Of a stretch of 64,000 nucleotides of DNA, positions 35,528-47,040 are shown one piece after another. The stretch spans positions 1 through 64,000 of the forward strand of contig NZ_LXEP01000004.1 in the NCBI RefSeq assembly GCF_001654835.1, read 5' to 3'. This DNA is from Buttiauxella gaviniae ATCC 51604 (GTDB taxonomy: Bacteria > Pseudomonadota > Gammaproteobacteria > Enterobacterales > Enterobacteriaceae). The notes under the pieces were generated by a model, which saw only the letters and a list, made by a program, of their open reading frames with translations, was not told where the DNA came from and searched no databases. Every line of letters begins with the position of its first letter. The first letter of the stretch is position 1. The position numbers and the translations under genes were made by a program.

Positions 35528-35563
35528 AAAAAAGCCCTGCTGGTGAATCCAGTCAGGGCTTTT
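35528..35563 (-). terminator. Terminator downstream of zwf
   Basis: AAAAGCCCTG / CAGGGCTTTTTT stem on the minus strand, with a T-run. It separates zwf from edd. Confidence 0.7.
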
Positions 35564-35658
35564 AAATTAAAAAATTTGCACCACTTTGGTGTTAGATCAT
35601 GTTACCGGTAAAATATGAATCATTTGTTACGCAGTTTTTGCAAAATAACATCTATTCC

Positions 35659-35783
35659 ATCCGCTAAATCATTCGAGTTGCAGGTAGGCGGCAAACGATC
35701 GAATCCCGATGAGCTTACATAAGTAAGTGATTCGGGTGAGAGAGCGCAGCCAACACCCCTGCAACTCGAAGGATGACGCGGAT
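35659..35783. repeat. ERIC element at the end of zwf
   Basis: About 125 bp with the ERIC core GAGCTTACATAAGTAAGTGA, GCCAACACCCCTGCAACTCG and outer arms ATCCGC/GCGGAT. It abuts the zwf stop codon. Confidence 0.92.
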
Positions 35784-37259
35784 TTATTCGAACTCGTTCC
35801 ACGAACGCCCATCACGGGTGATCATTGCCACTGAGGCAACCGGTCCCCAGGTTCCAGCCTGATAAGGTTTAGGTGCATCGTTGTCCGCAGCCCAAGCCTC
35901 AGTGATGGAGTCGACCCATTTCCACGCTTCTTCCACTTCATCACGACGCACGAACAGTGCCTGAATCCCACGCATGGTTTCCAGCAACAGGCGCTCGTAA
36001 GCATCTGCCAGATGTGACTCGTTGAAGGTTTCGGAGTAGCTCAGATCAAGCTTAGTGGTTTGCAGGTTGTGCTTGTGTTCAAGCCCTGGCACTTTGTTGA
36101 GCACCTGAATATCCACACCTTCGTCCGGTTGCAAACGGATGGTGAGCTTGTTCTGTGGCAAATCTTGCCAGGAGTCTTTGAACAAGTTCAATGGTGGGCT
36201 TTTGAAATAGACCACGACTTCAGAGCACTTGGTTGGCAGACGTTTACCGGTACGCAGGTAGAACGGGACTCCTGCCCAGCGCCAGTTATCAATATCGACA
36301 CGAATGGCGACAAAGGTCTCGGTGCTACTGCTTTTGTTCGCACCTTCTTCTTCCAGGTAACCCGGGACTTTTTTACCCTGCGCAAAGCCTGCGGTGTACT
36401 GGCCACGGACCGTTTTCTCGCGCACATTGCTGCGGTCGATACGGCGCAAGGATTGCAGTACTTTTACTTTTTCATCGCGAATATGGTCGGCGGTGAGATC
36501 GGACGGTGGAGACATGGCAATCATGCACAGAATTTGCAGCAAGTGGTTTTGAATCATGTCGCGCATCTGCCCGGCCTGGTCAAAGTAACCCCAGCGCCCT
36601 TCGATACCCACTTCTTCCGCTACCGTGATTTCCACATGATCTATGGTTTTGTTATCCCAGTTATTGGCAAACAGGGAGTTTGCAAAACGCAACGCCAGCA
36701 GGTTCAGTACCGTCTCTTTACCTAAATAGTGGTCGATACGATAGACCTGGCACTCTTCAAAATACTCGCCAACCTGGTCGTTGATTTCCTGGGAAGTCGC
36801 AAGCGAGGTACCAAGCGGTTTTTCCATCACAACACGAGCAGGTTTAGCGTTGAGTTTCGCCTTGCCCAGACCTTTGCAGATTGCGCCAAAAGTATTCGGT
36901 GGCATAGCAAAGTAGTTGATGGTGACGCGATTTTGCTGATCGAGCATTTTACCGAGTTTGGTAAAGGCTGCAGTATCGTTAACATCCAGGTTGCAAAAAT
37001 CGAGACGGCTGCTCAATTTATCCCACAGGCTTTCGTCGATCTTTTCCTTCATAAAGGTTTCGATCGCTTCGCGCACTACTTTGGTATAAGCCTCTTTATC
37101 CCAGTCTGCGCGGCCCACGCCCAGGATGCGCGTCTCCGGGTGGATCTGCCCTGCCTTCTCCAGTTGATACAGGGATGGCAGAAGTTTCCGACGCGCAAGG
37201 TCGCCCTTTGCGCCGAAAATCACCAGGTCACATGCCTGAGCTGTCTGTGTTACCGCCAT
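35784..37259 (-). CDS. zwf: Glucose-6-phosphate dehydrogenase
   Basis: A 491-aa enzyme oxidising glucose 6-phosphate with NADP. The start at 37259 ([25 protein letters not shown]) has GAGGAG. Motifs: NADP loop [11 protein letters not shown], substrate motif [10 protein letters not shown]. Regulation likely by HexR through a site at 37430. Confidence 0.97.
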   Translation of the reverse strand: MAVTQTAQACDLVIFGAKGDLARRKLLPSLYQLEKAGQIHPETRILGVGRADWDKEAYTKVVREAIETFMKEKIDESLWDKLSSRLDFCNLDVNDTAAFTKLGKMLDQQNRVTINYFAMPPNTFGAICKGLGKAKLNAKPARVVMEKPLGTSLATSQEINDQVGEYFEECQVYRIDHYLGKETVLNLLALRFANSLFANNWDNKTIDHVEITVAEEVGIEGRWGYFDQAGQMRDMIQNHLLQILCMIAMSPPSDLTADHIRDEKVKVLQSLRRIDRSNVREKTVRGQYTAGFAQGKKVPGYLEEEGANKSSSTETFVAIRVDIDNWRWAGVPFYLRTGKRLPTKCSEVVVYFKSPPLNLFKDSWQDLPQNKLTIRLQPDEGVDIQVLNKVPGLEHKHNLQTTKLDLSYSETFNESHLADAYERLLLETMRGIQALFVRRDEVEEAWKWVDSITEAWAADNDAPKPYQAGTWGPVASVAMITRDGRSWNEFE

Positions 37260-37294
37260 GTCTTTTCTCCTCGTTTCGGATGTCCGGGCTCTCC

Positions 37295-37410
37295 CATCAT
37301 ACTTCAAGCTGCAGGGGTGTTGGCTGCACTCACACATCCCAGTAACTTACTCAAGTAAGGTCCTGGAATGTGCTCTTTTGCCGCCTACCTGCAACTCGAA
37401 TTATTTCGGG
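37295..37410. repeat. ERIC element in the zwf-hexR intergenic region
   Basis: Reverse-orientation copy: ACTTCAAGCTGCAGGGG, TTGGCTGCACTCAC, AACTTACTCAAGTAAGG and GCCGCCTACCTGCAACTCG. It is more diverged around the central palindrome than the other copies. It lies in the zwf 5' untranslated or promoter region. Confidence 0.85.
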
Positions 37411-37429
37411 AGGTTAACTCCGGCCCGTG

Positions 37430-37444
37430 TGTAATTTAATTACA
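37430..37444. promoter_or_regulatory. HexR operator
   Basis: TGTAATTTAATTACA, a perfect 7-1-7 palindrome matching the known enteric HexR consensus, between zwf and hexR. Likely represses zwf when KDPG is absent. Confidence 0.75.
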
Positions 37445-37740
37445 GAATAATGTACTGCTTTTGCTGAGTTCAGGTAAGTCTTCAGCCATTATTTGATCGC
37501 ATTCATGGGCAATATTTGGCCGCCAGTGCCATTTCACGGCAATAAATCGAATTTTTCGAAGTTTCGTTGTTGATGTATATCATGTCGAAAGTTAGACACT
37601 GATCATGTTATGAAAAAAAACAACATCCTTACATCGATTAACTTGTCCAATCACTAATGGGCAAGCGTATATTCTTGCTAAATCGCGTCACGATTTCTCC
37701 ATTTGTTGAAATCGATAAAATCCATGAATGCCGGACACCT

Positions 37741-38610
37741 ATGAATATGCTGGACAAAATCCAGTCTCAACTGGAACACCTTAGCAAATCAGAACGTAAA
37801 GTCGCAGAAGTGATTCTTACCGCACCACAAGATGCCATTCACTCAAGCATTGCAACCCTTGCCCGCAGTGCCGATGTCAGCGAACCGACAGTCAACCGCT
37901 TTTGCCGCCGCCTTGAAACCAAAGGCTTTCCAGATTTTAAATTACATTTAGCGCAAAGTCTGGCGAATGGCACTCCATATGTAAACCGGAATGTTGACGA
38001 AGACGATAGCGTTGAAGCTTATACCGGCAAAATCTTCGAATCCGCTATGGCAAGCCTTGACCAGGTACGGCAATCATTGGATATGGCAGCAGTCAATCGT
38101 GCTGTGGATTTACTCACCCAGGCCAAGAAAATCGCTTTCTTCGGTCTAGGTTCTTCAGCCGCTGTAGCGCATGACGCAATGAATAAGTTCTTTCGCTTTA
38201 ATGTGCCCGTTATCTACTCCGACGATGTCGTTTTACAACGCATGAGCTGCATGAATTGTAGTGAAGAAGATGTCGTTGTACTCATCTCGCATACCGGGCG
38301 AACTAAAAATCTGGTTGAACTCGCTCAATTGGCGCGTGAAAACGATGCCATTGTGCTGGCGATAACCTCAGAAGGCTCGCCGCTGGCCCGCGAAGCGACA
38401 CTCTCTTTATTGCTCGATGTCCCTGAAGACACTGATATCTATATGCCAATGGTGTCACGGCTTGCACAGCTCACGGTCATTGATGTGCTGGCGACAGGCT
38501 TTACTTTGCGTCGTGGTGCGAAATTCAGAGATAACTTGAAGCGAGTCAAAGAAGCGCTCAAGGAATCGCGTTTTGATAAGGGGCTGTTTGTCTCTGGCGA
38601 GAACAAGTAA
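37741..38610 (+). CDS. hexR: HexR transcriptional regulator
   Basis: A 289-aa RpiR-family repressor: an N-terminal HTH (about 1-75; SADVSEPTVNRFCRRL) and a SIS sugar-phosphate domain (about 125-260; IAFFGLGSSAAVAHDAMNKFFR). It senses KDPG and controls central carbon genes. The start at 37741 (MNMLDKIQSQLEHLSKSERK) equals E. coli; longer in-frame reading is unlikely. Confidence 0.95.
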   Translation: MNMLDKIQSQLEHLSKSERKVAEVILTAPQDAIHSSIATLARSADVSEPTVNRFCRRLETKGFPDFKLHLAQSLANGTPYVNRNVDEDDSVEAYTGKIFESAMASLDQVRQSLDMAAVNRAVDLLTQAKKIAFFGLGSSAAVAHDAMNKFFRFNVPVIYSDDVVLQRMSCMNCSEEDVVVLISHTGRTKNLVELAQLARENDAIVLAITSEGSPLAREATLSLLLDVPEDTDIYMPMVSRLAQLTVIDVLATGFTLRRGAKFRDNLKRVKEALKESRFDKGLFVSGENK

Positions 38611-38740
38611 GTTTTTATAACAAAGCTGTAACTTTTTAGGTCATTCGGTTAAGTTGTTGCTTTGCGTTTTCAACGCACGCTGATTTACCGAATCTTTTGT
38701 TAACGCAACACCAAAGTTGTTTCAGTCAACGGAGTAATAC

Positions 38741-40183
38741 ATGTCCAGACGGCTACGTAGAACCAAAATCGTTACCACTTTAGGCCCGGCCACAGATCGC
38801 GACAATAATCTGGAAAAGATTATCGCAGCTGGCGCTAACGTGGTGCGTATGAACTTTTCCCACGGCACCGCAGAAGATCATCAGATCCGTGCCGATAAAG
38901 TTCGTGAAATTGCAGCGAAACTGGGGCGTCATGTCGCTATTCTGGGCGATCTGCAAGGGCCGAAAATTCGTGTTTCTACCTTCAAAGAAGGTAAAGTTTT
39001 CCTTAACATCGGCGACAAATTCTTGCTTGATGCCAACCTGGGCAAAGGCGAAGGCGACAAAGAAAAAGTCGGTATCGACTATAAAGGTCTGCCTGCTGAC
39101 GTCGTGACAGGTGACATCCTGCTGCTTGATGACGGCCGCGTACAGTTAAAAGTGCTCGAAGTACAAGGCATGAAAGTGTTCACCGAAGTCACCGTGGGTG
39201 GCCCGCTGTCGAACAACAAAGGTATCAACAAGCTGGGTGGCGGCCTGTCCGCTGAAGCGCTGACAGATAAAGACAAAGCCGATATCCTGACGGCTGCGAA
39301 AATCGGCGTTGATTACCTGGCGGTTTCCTTCCCACGTTGTGGCGAAGACCTGAACTACGCTCGCCGCCTGGCGCGTGAAGCAGGTTGTGATGCGAAGATT
39401 GTCGCTAAAGTGGAACGTGCCGAAGCCGTTTGCAGCGAAGAGGCAATGGACGACGTGATTCTGGCATCAGACGTGGTGATGGTTGCCCGTGGTGACCTGG
39501 GTGTTGAAATCGGTGACCCAGAGTTGGTCGGTATTCAGAAAACCCTGATTCGTCGTGCACGTAAGCTTAACCGTGCGGTGATCACCGCGACTCAAATGAT
39601 GGAGTCGATGATTACCAACCCAATGCCAACGCGTGCTGAAGTGATGGACGTGGCGAACGCCGTTCTTGATGGTACCGACGCGGTAATGCTTTCTGCTGAA
39701 ACGGCTGCGGGCCAATACCCTGCTGAAACCGTTGCTGCGATGGCGCGTGTTTGCCTGGGTGCTGAGAAAATCCCAAGTATCAACGTTTCCAAGCACCGTC
39801 TGGACGTACAGTTTGACAACACAGAAGAAGCGATTGCGATGTCTGCGATGTACGCGGCAAACCACCTGAAAGGTGTTACTGCAATCATCACAATGACTGA
39901 ATCTGGCCGCACCGCACTGATGACTTCACGTATCAGCTCCGGTTTGCCAATCTTCGCTATGTCTCGCCATGAGCGCACGCTGAACCTCACCTCTTTGTAC
40001 CGTGGTGTTACGCCTGTGTTCTTTGATAGCCCAAGCGACGGTGTTGCAGCTGCAAACGATGCAGTCAATCTGCTGCGTGATAAAGGTTACCTGGTTTCTG
40101 GCGACTTGGTTATCGTCACTCAGGGCGATGTGATGAGTACCATTGGTACCACCAACACCACGCGTATTCTGTGTGTTGAGTAA
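38741..40183 (+). CDS. pykA: Pyruvate kinase II
   Basis: A 480-aa AMP-activated pyruvate kinase. TIM-barrel motifs: [20 protein letters not shown], catalytic Lys in [10 protein letters not shown], and [11 protein letters not shown]-terminal effector domain follows. Divergent from zwf beyond hexR. Confidence 0.97.
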   Translation: MSRRLRRTKIVTTLGPATDRDNNLEKIIAAGANVVRMNFSHGTAEDHQIRADKVREIAAKLGRHVAILGDLQGPKIRVSTFKEGKVFLNIGDKFLLDANLGKGEGDKEKVGIDYKGLPADVVTGDILLLDDGRVQLKVLEVQGMKVFTEVTVGGPLSNNKGINKLGGGLSAEALTDKDKADILTAAKIGVDYLAVSFPRCGEDLNYARRLAREAGCDAKIVAKVERAEAVCSEEAMDDVILASDVVMVARGDLGVEIGDPELVGIQKTLIRRARKLNRAVITATQMMESMITNPMPTRAEVMDVANAVLDGTDAVMLSAETAAGQYPAETVAAMARVCLGAEKIPSINVSKHRLDVQFDNTEEAIAMSAMYAANHLKGVTAIITMTESGRTALMTSRISSGLPIFAMSRHERTLNLTSLYRGVTPVFFDSPSDGVAAANDAVNLLRDKGYLVSGDLVIVTQGDVMSTIGTTNTTRILCVE

Positions 40184-40204
40184 TTTATTCACAGCATAAA
40201 AGCA

Positions 40205-40226
40205 AAAGGGGCCAATCGGCCCCTTT
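40205..40226. terminator. Bidirectional terminator pykA/lpxM
   Basis: AAAGGGGCC / GGCCCCTTT hairpin between the convergent genes, with TTTGTTATTT after it. Confidence 0.8.
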
Positions 40227-40241
40227 GTTATTTCTTATTCT

Positions 40242-41216
40242 TTATTTCTTAGGATACAACTCTTTGCGGCGGTAAGGTTCAGTCTCCCCTTCCTTACGCG
40301 TTTTAAGCAATTTCAGTATCCAGGTGTATTGCTCAAGATTCGGACCCACCAAAATTTCCACTTCTTCGTTCATACGCCGAGCAATGGTGTGGTCGTCTGC
40401 ATTAAGCAGGTCATCCATCGGCGGGCGAATATGAATATCCAGGCGATGCGTCTTGCTGTTATAAACAGGGAACAGCGGAACAACACGCGCACGCGATATT
40501 TTCATTAAGCGGCCAATCGCTGGTAATGTCGCTTTGTATGTCCCGAAGAAATCAACAAATTCACTGTGCTCGGCACCGTGGTCCTGGTCTGGCAGATAAT
40601 AACCCCAATATCCCTGACGCACAGAGCTGATAAACGGCTTAATCCCATCGTTACGCGCATGCAGGCGGCCACCAAAACGGCGACGCACGGTATTCCACAT
40701 GTAATCAAATAGCGGGTTGCCCTGATTATGGAACATCGCCGCCATTTTCTGCCCTTGAGACGCCAACAGCATCGCAGGGATATCCACAGCCCAGCCGTGC
40801 GGTACGAGGAAGATGACATTTTCTTCGCGTTGTTTGAGCTCATCGATAATCTCTTTACCGTGCCAGTCAACGCGCTGCATGACTTTTTGCGGATCTTTAA
40901 TCGCAAGCTCCGCCATCATCACCATCGCCTGAGGAGCGGTGGCAAACATTTCATCAATAACAGCTTCACGTTCAGCTTCCGGCATATCGGGGAAGCAATA
41001 CAGCAGGTTTATTTGTGCACGACGGCGCGCACTTTTACCCAAGCGTCCGGCAATACGCCCTACTTTGCCCAAAAGCGGATCCCGTAATGACGGCGGTAAC
41101 ATAGCAAGCCCTGCGAAAGCGCCAACACCTAACCAGGCGCCCCAAAATTTCGGATGCAAGAAGGCCTTTTGAAATTCAGGAATGAACTCACTGTGACTTT
41201 TTTTTGCTTTTTCCAT
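40242..41216 (-). CDS. lpxM: Lipid A myristoyltransferase LpxM
   Basis: A 324-aa inner-membrane acyltransferase adding the last secondary acyl chain to lipid A. The HX4D-type site is VPHGWAVD; a membrane anchor lies at about 25-45. Divergent neighbours are not present; mepM lies upstream with its own terminator between. Confidence 0.95.
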   Translation of the reverse strand: MEKAKKSHSEFIPEFQKAFLHPKFWGAWLGVGAFAGLAMLPPSLRDPLLGKVGRIAGRLGKSARRRAQINLLYCFPDMPEAEREAVIDEMFATAPQAMVMMAELAIKDPQKVMQRVDWHGKEIIDELKQREENVIFLVPHGWAVDIPAMLLASQGQKMAAMFHNQGNPLFDYMWNTVRRRFGGRLHARNDGIKPFISSVRQGYWGYYLPDQDHGAEHSEFVDFFGTYKATLPAIGRLMKISRARVVPLFPVYNSKTHRLDIHIRPPMDDLLNADDHTIARRMNEEVEILVGPNLEQYTWILKLLKTRKEGETEPYRRKELYPKK

Positions 41217-41296
41217 GCATATTCTCAGTACAGCATCAAATCGTTGATGACATGAATTTGTAAGTATCTTAGCGGGCTAATGCCCATCAGACAAAG

Positions 41297-41327
41297 AAAA
41301 AGCCGGCAACAAAGTACCGGCTTTTTT
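41297..41327 (-). terminator. Terminator after mepM
   Basis: AAAAAGCCGG / CCGGCTTTTTT hairpin, T-runs on both strands. Confidence 0.75.
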
Positions 41328-41339
41328 CATAATGATGGA

Positions 41340-42662
41340 TTAATTGAAGCTAAGTTGCGGTGTGACTTCGCGAACTTGAGCCAGATAATCGTTACGATCC
41401 GAGCCTGTCAGCCCTTCGGTACGAGGCAATTTCGCGGTTAATGGATTTACCGCCTGCTGGTTAACCCACACTTCATAATGCAAATGCGGCCCCGTAGAAC
41501 GCCCGGTATTACCTGAGAGAGCGATACGGTCTCCACGTTTCACTTTCTGCCCTGGCTGAACCAACAGCTTTTTCAGGTGCATATAACGAGTGGTATATGT
41601 ACGACCATGGCGGATAGCGACAAAGTAACCTGCCGCACCACTGCGTTTGGCCATAACAACTTCACCATCACCGACAGCCAGCACCGGAGTACCTTGCGGC
41701 ATCGCAAAATCGACACCTTTGTGCGGGGCCACACGCCCGGTTACCGGGTTGAGACGGCGTGGATTAAAGTTTGACGAGATACGGAACTGTTTTGCAGTCG
41801 GGAAGCGCATAAAACCTTTCGCAAGACCGGAACCGCTGCGGTCATAGAATTTGCCGTCTTCCGCACGAATTGCGTAGTAATCTTTACCACTGCTGCGAAG
41901 GCGCACACCCACCAATTGGCTTTGTTCACGTTTGCCATCGAGCATTTCGCGTGACATCAGCACAGAAAACTCATCGCCTTTCTTCAGTTTACGGAAATCC
42001 ATTTGCCACTGCATGGCTTTGATAACCGAGCTAATCTCGGCACTGGTCAATCCGGCATCTTTCGCACTACTAACAAAACTATTGCCAACCGTGCCTTTCA
42101 GCACATTGTTAACCCATTCGCCTTGCTGCATTTCACTGCTGAGTTTGAAAGTACTGCCTGAACGGTCGTATGTGCGCGTTTCGCGGCGTGACATTTCCCA
42201 TGTCAGGCGCTGAAGTTCGCCATCGTCGTTTAACGTCCAGGAGATCTGTTGGCCGATTTTCAGGTTACGCAGGTCTTTATCTACCGTCGCGAGTTGGCTG
42301 ATATCGCCCATGTCGATGCCATACTGATTCAGGATGCTACCGAGCGTATCCCCTGTCGACACGACATATTCATGAACACCCGTTTCACCGGCAGTTTTAT
42401 CGTCCAGCTCATCTTGCGGGATTGTGTCGTCTTCTGCGTCCGGAGACTGATCTAGCGGTTCACTGGCTTCAGGGAGTAACGAACGAATTTCGTTTTTCTC
42501 AAGCTCAATGGTTTTAATGACGGGGCTGGCTTCAGGATGATAGACGTACGGTCGCCAGACAGCGACCGCAAGTGTAAGAACTGTAAGAGACCCCAGCATA
42601 ACGCGGTGGGGCCGGGACAAATTGTCGAATGCCAGGGCGACAGAGCGGGCTATCTGTTGCAC
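41340..42662 (-). CDS. mepM: Murein DD-endopeptidase MepM
   Basis: A 440-aa peptidoglycan hydrolase cutting D-Ala-meso-DAP crosslinks during growth. An N-terminal membrane anchor (about 20-40), a LysM-like domain (about 97-143; EYVVSTGDTLGSILNQYG) and a C-terminal M23 zinc domain with HKGVDF and HLHYE. It follows znuA by 15 nt, probably co-transcribed, as in E. coli. Confidence 0.95.
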   Translation of the reverse strand: MQQIARSVALAFDNLSRPHRVMLGSLTVLTLAVAVWRPYVYHPEASPVIKTIELEKNEIRSLLPEASEPLDQSPDAEDDTIPQDELDDKTAGETGVHEYVVSTGDTLGSILNQYGIDMGDISQLATVDKDLRNLKIGQQISWTLNDDGELQRLTWEMSRRETRTYDRSGSTFKLSSEMQQGEWVNNVLKGTVGNSFVSSAKDAGLTSAEISSVIKAMQWQMDFRKLKKGDEFSVLMSREMLDGKREQSQLVGVRLRSSGKDYYAIRAEDGKFYDRSGSGLAKGFMRFPTAKQFRISSNFNPRRLNPVTGRVAPHKGVDFAMPQGTPVLAVGDGEVVMAKRSGAAGYFVAIRHGRTYTTRYMHLKKLLVQPGQKVKRGDRIALSGNTGRSTGPHLHYEVWVNQQAVNPLTAKLPRTEGLTGSDRNDYLAQVREVTPQLSFN

Positions 42663-42677
42663 GTATTCACTTCCTCA

Positions 42678-43637
42678 TTAATCTCCTTTCAGGCAGCTCG
42701 CATATTGGTTCGCAAGCCCGTTCAAAAACTGCATATAGCTGTTTTTGCCGAGCTTAACTTCAATCCCCAGTGGGTCCAGCGTTCCGTTTCGAACGTTAGT
42801 GCCACGGGCTACGGCATTAATTACTGCTGGCCTGAACTGCGGCTCAGCAAAAACGCACACGGCTTTTTGCTCAACCAACTGTGTTTTGATGTCATGTAAA
42901 CGCTGCGCACCAGGTTGGATTTCTGGGTTTACGGTAAAGTGACCAAGAGGCGTTAGACCGTAATGTTTTTCAAAGTAGCCGTAGGCGTCGTGAAAAACGA
43001 AATACCCTTTTCCTTTGAGGGGCGCGAGCACGCTACCAACTTGCTTATCGATATTGGCTAATCCTAACTCGAAAGTTTGCAAGTTGGCGTCAAGTTTGGC
43101 TCTATTTTGGGGCATAAGTTCCACTAATTTATCGTGGATTGCAACCGCTGACAGGCGCGCCACCTCTGGAGAAAGCCAAATATGCATGTTGTATTCACCG
43201 TGATGGTGATCTTTGTCACTATTTTCGGCTGAATGGTCATGTCCTTCGTGACTATCACCATCGTCGTCACTCCCCTTCATTAGCAAGGGTTGCACGCCTG
43301 GCAAAGCGGCCAGTTGCACTTGTTTTTGTTCAGCTAATTGGCTAACGGACTTCTGCATGAACGCTTCCATTTCTGGACCGACCCACACTACTAAGTCCGC
43401 GCTTTGTAAGCGTTTTACATCAGACGGACGAAGTGCATAATCATGCTCAGAAGCGCCATCTGGCAGTAAAACTTCAGTCGGTGTGACGCCATCAGCAATC
43501 GCTGCGGCAATAAAACCTAACGGTTTAATAGAGGCAACGACAGCGGCCTGTGCCGGTACAGCAGCGGCACCCAGAAAAGCAGTTGTTAAAGCTGCGCAAA
43601 GAAATGAGTTTTTATGTAACATAATGCGACTTTTCAT
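42678..43637 (-). CDS. znuA: Zinc-binding periplasmic protein ZnuA
   Basis: About 319 aa from ATG 43637 ([12 protein letters not shown]); ATG 43622 is equally possible. The signal peptide ends in PAQA before AVVAS. Zinc ligands are in [11 protein letters not shown], the His-rich loop ([19 protein letters not shown]), NMHIWLSPE and GHFTVNPE. It delivers zinc to ZnuB/ZnuC encoded divergently. Repressed by Zur through the shared intergenic site. Confidence 0.95.
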   Translation of the reverse strand: MKSRIMLHKNSFLCAALTTAFLGAAAVPAQAAVVASIKPLGFIAAAIADGVTPTEVLLPDGASEHDYALRPSDVKRLQSADLVVWVGPEMEAFMQKSVSQLAEQKQVQLAALPGVQPLLMKGSDDDGDSHEGHDHSAENSDKDHHHGEYNMHIWLSPEVARLSAVAIHDKLVELMPQNRAKLDANLQTFELGLANIDKQVGSVLAPLKGKGYFVFHDAYGYFEKHYGLTPLGHFTVNPEIQPGAQRLHDIKTQLVEQKAVCVFAEPQFRPAVINAVARGTNVRNGTLDPLGIEVKLGKNSYMQFLNGLANQYASCLKGD

Positions 43638-43651
43638 CGTTATGAATATGA

Positions 43652-43672
43652 GATGTGTGATATTATAACATC
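43652..43672. promoter_or_regulatory. Zur operator between znuA and znuC
   Basis: GATGTGTGATATTATAACATC, close to the Zur consensus centred on the divergent promoter pair; same place as in E. coli. Confidence 0.85.
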
Positions 43673-43701
43673 CGCTAACTTCTGCAACCCCTGAAATTGT
43701 C

Positions 43702-44457
43702 ATGACAAATCTGGTATCACTGGAAAATATCTCTGTTTCTTTCGGACAACGCCGTGTGCTGTCTGATATTTCACTCGATCTCAAACCGGGTCGCATTCTG
43801 ACGCTGCTTGGGCCAAACGGTGCAGGAAAATCAACGCTTGTCCGCGTGGTACTGGGCCTGGTAGCACCTGATGAAGGTGTGATCAAGCGAGACCGCGACC
43901 TGCGAATTGGTTATGTGCCGCAAAAATTACACCTCGATGCCACCCTGCCATTAACCGTTAGCCGGTTTATGCGCCTGCGTCCGGGTGTGAAAAAAAGCGA
44001 TATCCTGCCCGCATTAAAACGCGTTCAGGCAGCCCATCTGATTGAAGCACCGATGCAAAAACTCTCTGGCGGCGAGAACCAACGTGTTCTGCTGGCTCGT
44101 GCATTGTTAAATCAGCCGCAGTTATTGGTGCTCGACGAACCGACTCAGGGCGTTGATGTTAACGGGCAACTGGCTCTATATAACCTGATTGATCAACTGC
44201 GTCAGGAGCTGAATTGCGCAGTGATGATGGTTTCACACGACCTGCATTTGGTGATGGCAAAAACCGATGATGTGTTGTGCCTGAATCACCATATTTGCTG
44301 TTCTGGCACGCCAGAAGTGGTGTCTATGCATCCGGAATTTATTTCGATGTTTGGTGCGCGTGGTGCTGAACAGTTAGGGATTTATCGCCACCACCATAAT
44401 CATCGTCACGATCTTACCGGACGTATCGTTCTGCGCAGAGGGAATGGCCAGTCATGA
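43702..44457 (+). CDS. znuC: Zinc ABC transporter ATPase ZnuC
   Basis: A 251-aa ATPase: Walker [10 protein letters not shown], signature LSGGENQR, Walker [12 protein letters not shown]-loop SHDLH. The C-terminal tail is His-rich ([10 protein letters not shown]), a trait of ZnuC. It overlaps znuB by 4 nt. Confidence 0.96.
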   Translation: MTNLVSLENISVSFGQRRVLSDISLDLKPGRILTLLGPNGAGKSTLVRVVLGLVAPDEGVIKRDRDLRIGYVPQKLHLDATLPLTVSRFMRLRPGVKKSDILPALKRVQAAHLIEAPMQKLSGGENQRVLLARALLNQPQLLVLDEPTQGVDVNGQLALYNLIDQLRQELNCAVMMVSHDLHLVMAKTDDVLCLNHHICCSGTPEVVSMHPEFISMFGARGAEQLGIYRHHHNHRHDLTGRIVLRRGNGQS

Positions 44458-45239
44458 TTGAATTGTTGTTGCCCGGCTGGCTTGCCGGGATTTTGCTGGC
44501 ATGCGCTGCTGGCCCGCTCGGCTCATTCGTTGTCTGGCGTCGGATGTCCTACTTTGGTGATACCCTCGCCCACGCTTCTTTATTAGGCGTCGCTTTCGGC
44601 CTGCTGCTCAATGTAAACCCATTTTATGCCGTGATTGCGGTCACCTTGATGCTGGCATTAGGTCTGGTGTGGCTCGAAAAACGTCCACATCTGGCGTTAG
44701 ATACCTTACTTGGAATAATGGCTCACAGCGCTTTGTCACTGGGTCTGGTCGTAGTCAGTTTGATGTCTAACGTTCGTGTCGATTTAATGGCGTATCTGTT
44801 TGGCGATCTGCTTTCAGTCACGATGCCCGATATTATCTCTATTGCTCTGGGTGTTGCCGTGGTCGTTGGCGTGCTGCTTTGGCAATGGCGAAATCTGTTG
44901 TCGATGACCATCAGCCCTGATCTTGCTCATGTTGACGGCGTAAACCTACAACGCGTGAAGATGCTACTTATGCTGGTGACCGCACTGACCATTGGTGTGG
45001 CGATGAAATTTGTTGGTGCACTGATTATCACCTCACTGCTGATCATTCCTGCGGCAGCAGCGCGTCGCTTTGCGCGTACGCCTGAACAAATGGCAGGTTT
45101 TGCTGTGATTATCGGCATGCTTTCAGTGACGGGCGGGCTGACGTTCTCCGCATTCTATGACACACCTGCCGGGCCTTCTGTGGTACTCAGTTCAGCGGTG
45201 TTGTTTATTCTGAGTATGGCAAAGAAGCAGCCTGCTTAA
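44454..45239 (+). CDS. znuB: Zinc ABC transporter permease ZnuB
   Basis: A 261-aa permease with seven or eight membrane helices of the ABC-3 family ([25 protein letters not shown]). Forms the zinc channel with ZnuC; fed by ZnuA. Confidence 0.96.
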   Translation: MIELLLPGWLAGILLACAAGPLGSFVVWRRMSYFGDTLAHASLLGVAFGLLLNVNPFYAVIAVTLMLALGLVWLEKRPHLALDTLLGIMAHSALSLGLVVVSLMSNVRVDLMAYLFGDLLSVTMPDIISIALGVAVVVGVLLWQWRNLLSMTISPDLAHVDGVNLQRVKMLLMLVTALTIGVAMKFVGALIITSLLIIPAAAARRFARTPEQMAGFAVIIGMLSVTGGLTFSAFYDTPAGPSVVLSSAVLFILSMAKKQPA

Positions 45240-45326
45240 GATAGTGTTGGATGGCGCTTGCGCTTATCCAACCTATAAATCCTCAAGGCGGATTAGCACG
45301 AACACCATCCGCCGTTTTACTCACTG

Positions 45327-46334
45327 CTATGCGTCTGGCGGCACAATCCCAAAGTGAGTCCAGGCTCTTGGCGTTGCGATACGCCCACGTGGAGTACGTT
45401 GCAGGAAGCCCTGCTGAATCAGGAAGGGTTCCAGCACATCTTCAATCGTTTCCCTCTCCTCACCAATTGCAGCCGCGAGGTTGTCCAACCCGACCGGGCC
45501 GCCAAGGAATTTGTCTATCACCGCCAGCAATAACTTGCGGTCCATATAGTCAAACCCTTCGGTATCAACGTTGAGCATATCCAGTGCTTGCGACGCTATG
45601 TCACCATTAATGGTGCCATCATGTCTGACTTCCGAAAAGTCACGCACACGACGCAACAGACGGTTGGCGATACGTGGTGTCCCACGCGCACGACGCGCCA
45701 CTTCTAACGCGCCCTCCTCGCTCATTTCCAGTCCCAGCACGCTCGCGCTGCGGCCAACAATGTGCTGCAAATCAGCGACCTGATAAAACTCAAGGCGCTG
45801 CACAATACCGAAACGGTCACGCAGTGGAGATGTCAGAGAACCGGCACGGGTAGTTGCGCCAATCAGAGTAAAGGGTGGCAAATCAATTTTGATTGAGCGT
45901 GCGGCCGGGCCTTCACCAATCATGATATCGAGTTGGTAATCTTCCATTGCCGGGTAAAGCACTTCTTCGACAACCGGTGAAAGGCGGTGGATTTCATCAA
46001 TGAACAACACGTCATGCGGTTCAAGGTTGGTCAGCATCGCCGCCAAATCCCCTGCTTTTTCCAGCACAGGACCAGAAGTGGTTCGCAGGTTCACGCCCAT
46101 TTCGTTGGCAACGATATTCGCCAGTGTGGTTTTACCCAACCCTGGTGGGCCAAAAATTAACAGATGATCGAGCGCATCCCCACGCAGTTTCGCCGCCTGG
46201 ATGAAAATTTCCATTTGCGATGTAACCTGCGGCTGGCCGACATAATCCGCCAGAAAACGCGGGCGAATCGCGCGGTCGATTAACTCATCAGGGGTGATAG
46301 TATCTGGCGAAACCAGACGGTCTGCTTCAATCAT
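45327..46334 (-). CDS. ruvB: Holliday junction helicase RuvB
   Basis: A 335-aa AAA+ motor: Walker [10 protein letters not shown], Walker B DEIHR, sensor GATTRAG, and a C-terminal winged helix. Drives branch migration with RuvA. 21 nt after ruvA. Confidence 0.97.
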   Translation of the reverse strand: MIEADRLVSPDTITPDELIDRAIRPRFLADYVGQPQVTSQMEIFIQAAKLRGDALDHLLIFGPPGLGKTTLANIVANEMGVNLRTTSGPVLEKAGDLAAMLTNLEPHDVLFIDEIHRLSPVVEEVLYPAMEDYQLDIMIGEGPAARSIKIDLPPFTLIGATTRAGSLTSPLRDRFGIVQRLEFYQVADLQHIVGRSASVLGLEMSEEGALEVARRARGTPRIANRLLRRVRDFSEVRHDGTINGDIASQALDMLNVDTEGFDYMDRKLLLAVIDKFLGGPVGLDNLAAAIGEERETIEDVLEPFLIQQGFLQRTPRGRIATPRAWTHFGIVPPDA

Positions 46335-46355
46335 CCTTCATCTACCTCAGGGGCT

Positions 46356-46967
46356 TTAAAGTGCTGCGCGTAATGCTTCGCGGATCAGGGTTTCACAATC
46401 GGCACCGGCTTTGCCGACTTTGCTAATCATGCGGCTGGCTTCTTGTGGTTTATAGCCCAGCGATACTAGCGCCGCAACAGCTTCTGATTCGGCGTCATCT
46501 GTTGCGCCACTTTCTGGAGCGGTCAGCACCAAATCTGACGCCGGAGTAAACAGGTCGCCATGCATTCCTTTAAAGCGGTCTTTCATTTCGACAATCAAAC
46601 GCTCAGCAGTCTTTTTACCAACACCTGGCAACTTAACTAATGAGCCAATTTCTTCGCGTTCAACAGCATTAACGAACTGCTGTGCCGACATACCAGAGAG
46701 GATAGCCAGCGCAAGTTTCGGGCCAACACCATTCACTTTGATCAGCTCGCGGAACAGCGTGCGTTCTTGTTTATTATTAAAACCGTAGAGCAGTTGCGCG
46801 TCTTCACGCACCACAAACTGGGTAAACACCACCGCTTCTTTGCCGATTTCCGGTAATTCATAGAAGCAAGTCATTGGCATGTGTACTTCATATCCAACGC
46901 CGCCCACTTCCATCAATACCAGCGGTGGCTGTTTTTCCAGGATGATGCCTCTGAGTCGTCCAATCAC
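46356..46967 (-). CDS. ruvA: Holliday junction-binding protein RuvA
   Basis: A 203-aa junction-binding protein: an N-terminal OB fold, two HhH motifs ([13 protein letters not shown] and [13 protein letters not shown]), and a C-terminal RuvB-binding domain. A LexA box lies about 52 nt upstream. Confidence 0.97.
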   Translation of the reverse strand: MIGRLRGIILEKQPPLVLMEVGGVGYEVHMPMTCFYELPEIGKEAVVFTQFVVREDAQLLYGFNNKQERTLFRELIKVNGVGPKLALAILSGMSAQQFVNAVEREEIGSLVKLPGVGKKTAERLIVEMKDRFKGMHGDLFTPASDLVLTAPESGATDDAESEAVAALVSLGYKPQEASRMISKVGKAGADCETLIREALRAAL

Positions 46968-47010
46968 ACTGCTTCCCCTACTGTTGCGTAAAAAATTTTG
47001 CCTATCATAT

Positions 47011-47038
47011 AAAAAAGGCTGGATAAATATCCAGCCCT
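47011..47038 (-). promoter_or_regulatory. LexA box of ruvAB and ruvC terminator combined
   Basis: CTGGATAAATATCCAG (47019-47034) is nearly the CTGGATATCTATCCAG box of E. coli ruvA. The same dyad with a following T-run on the minus strand (GGCTGG ... CCAGCCTTTTTT) also works as a terminator for ruvC. Confidence 0.7.
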
Positions 47039-47040
47039 AT

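Noticed and set aside
42078-42300. A possible extended ZnuA reading frame upstream to 43886
   Set aside because: Upstream extension is antisense to znuC and lacks a signal peptide; the true start lies at 43637 or 43622 by the signal sequence.
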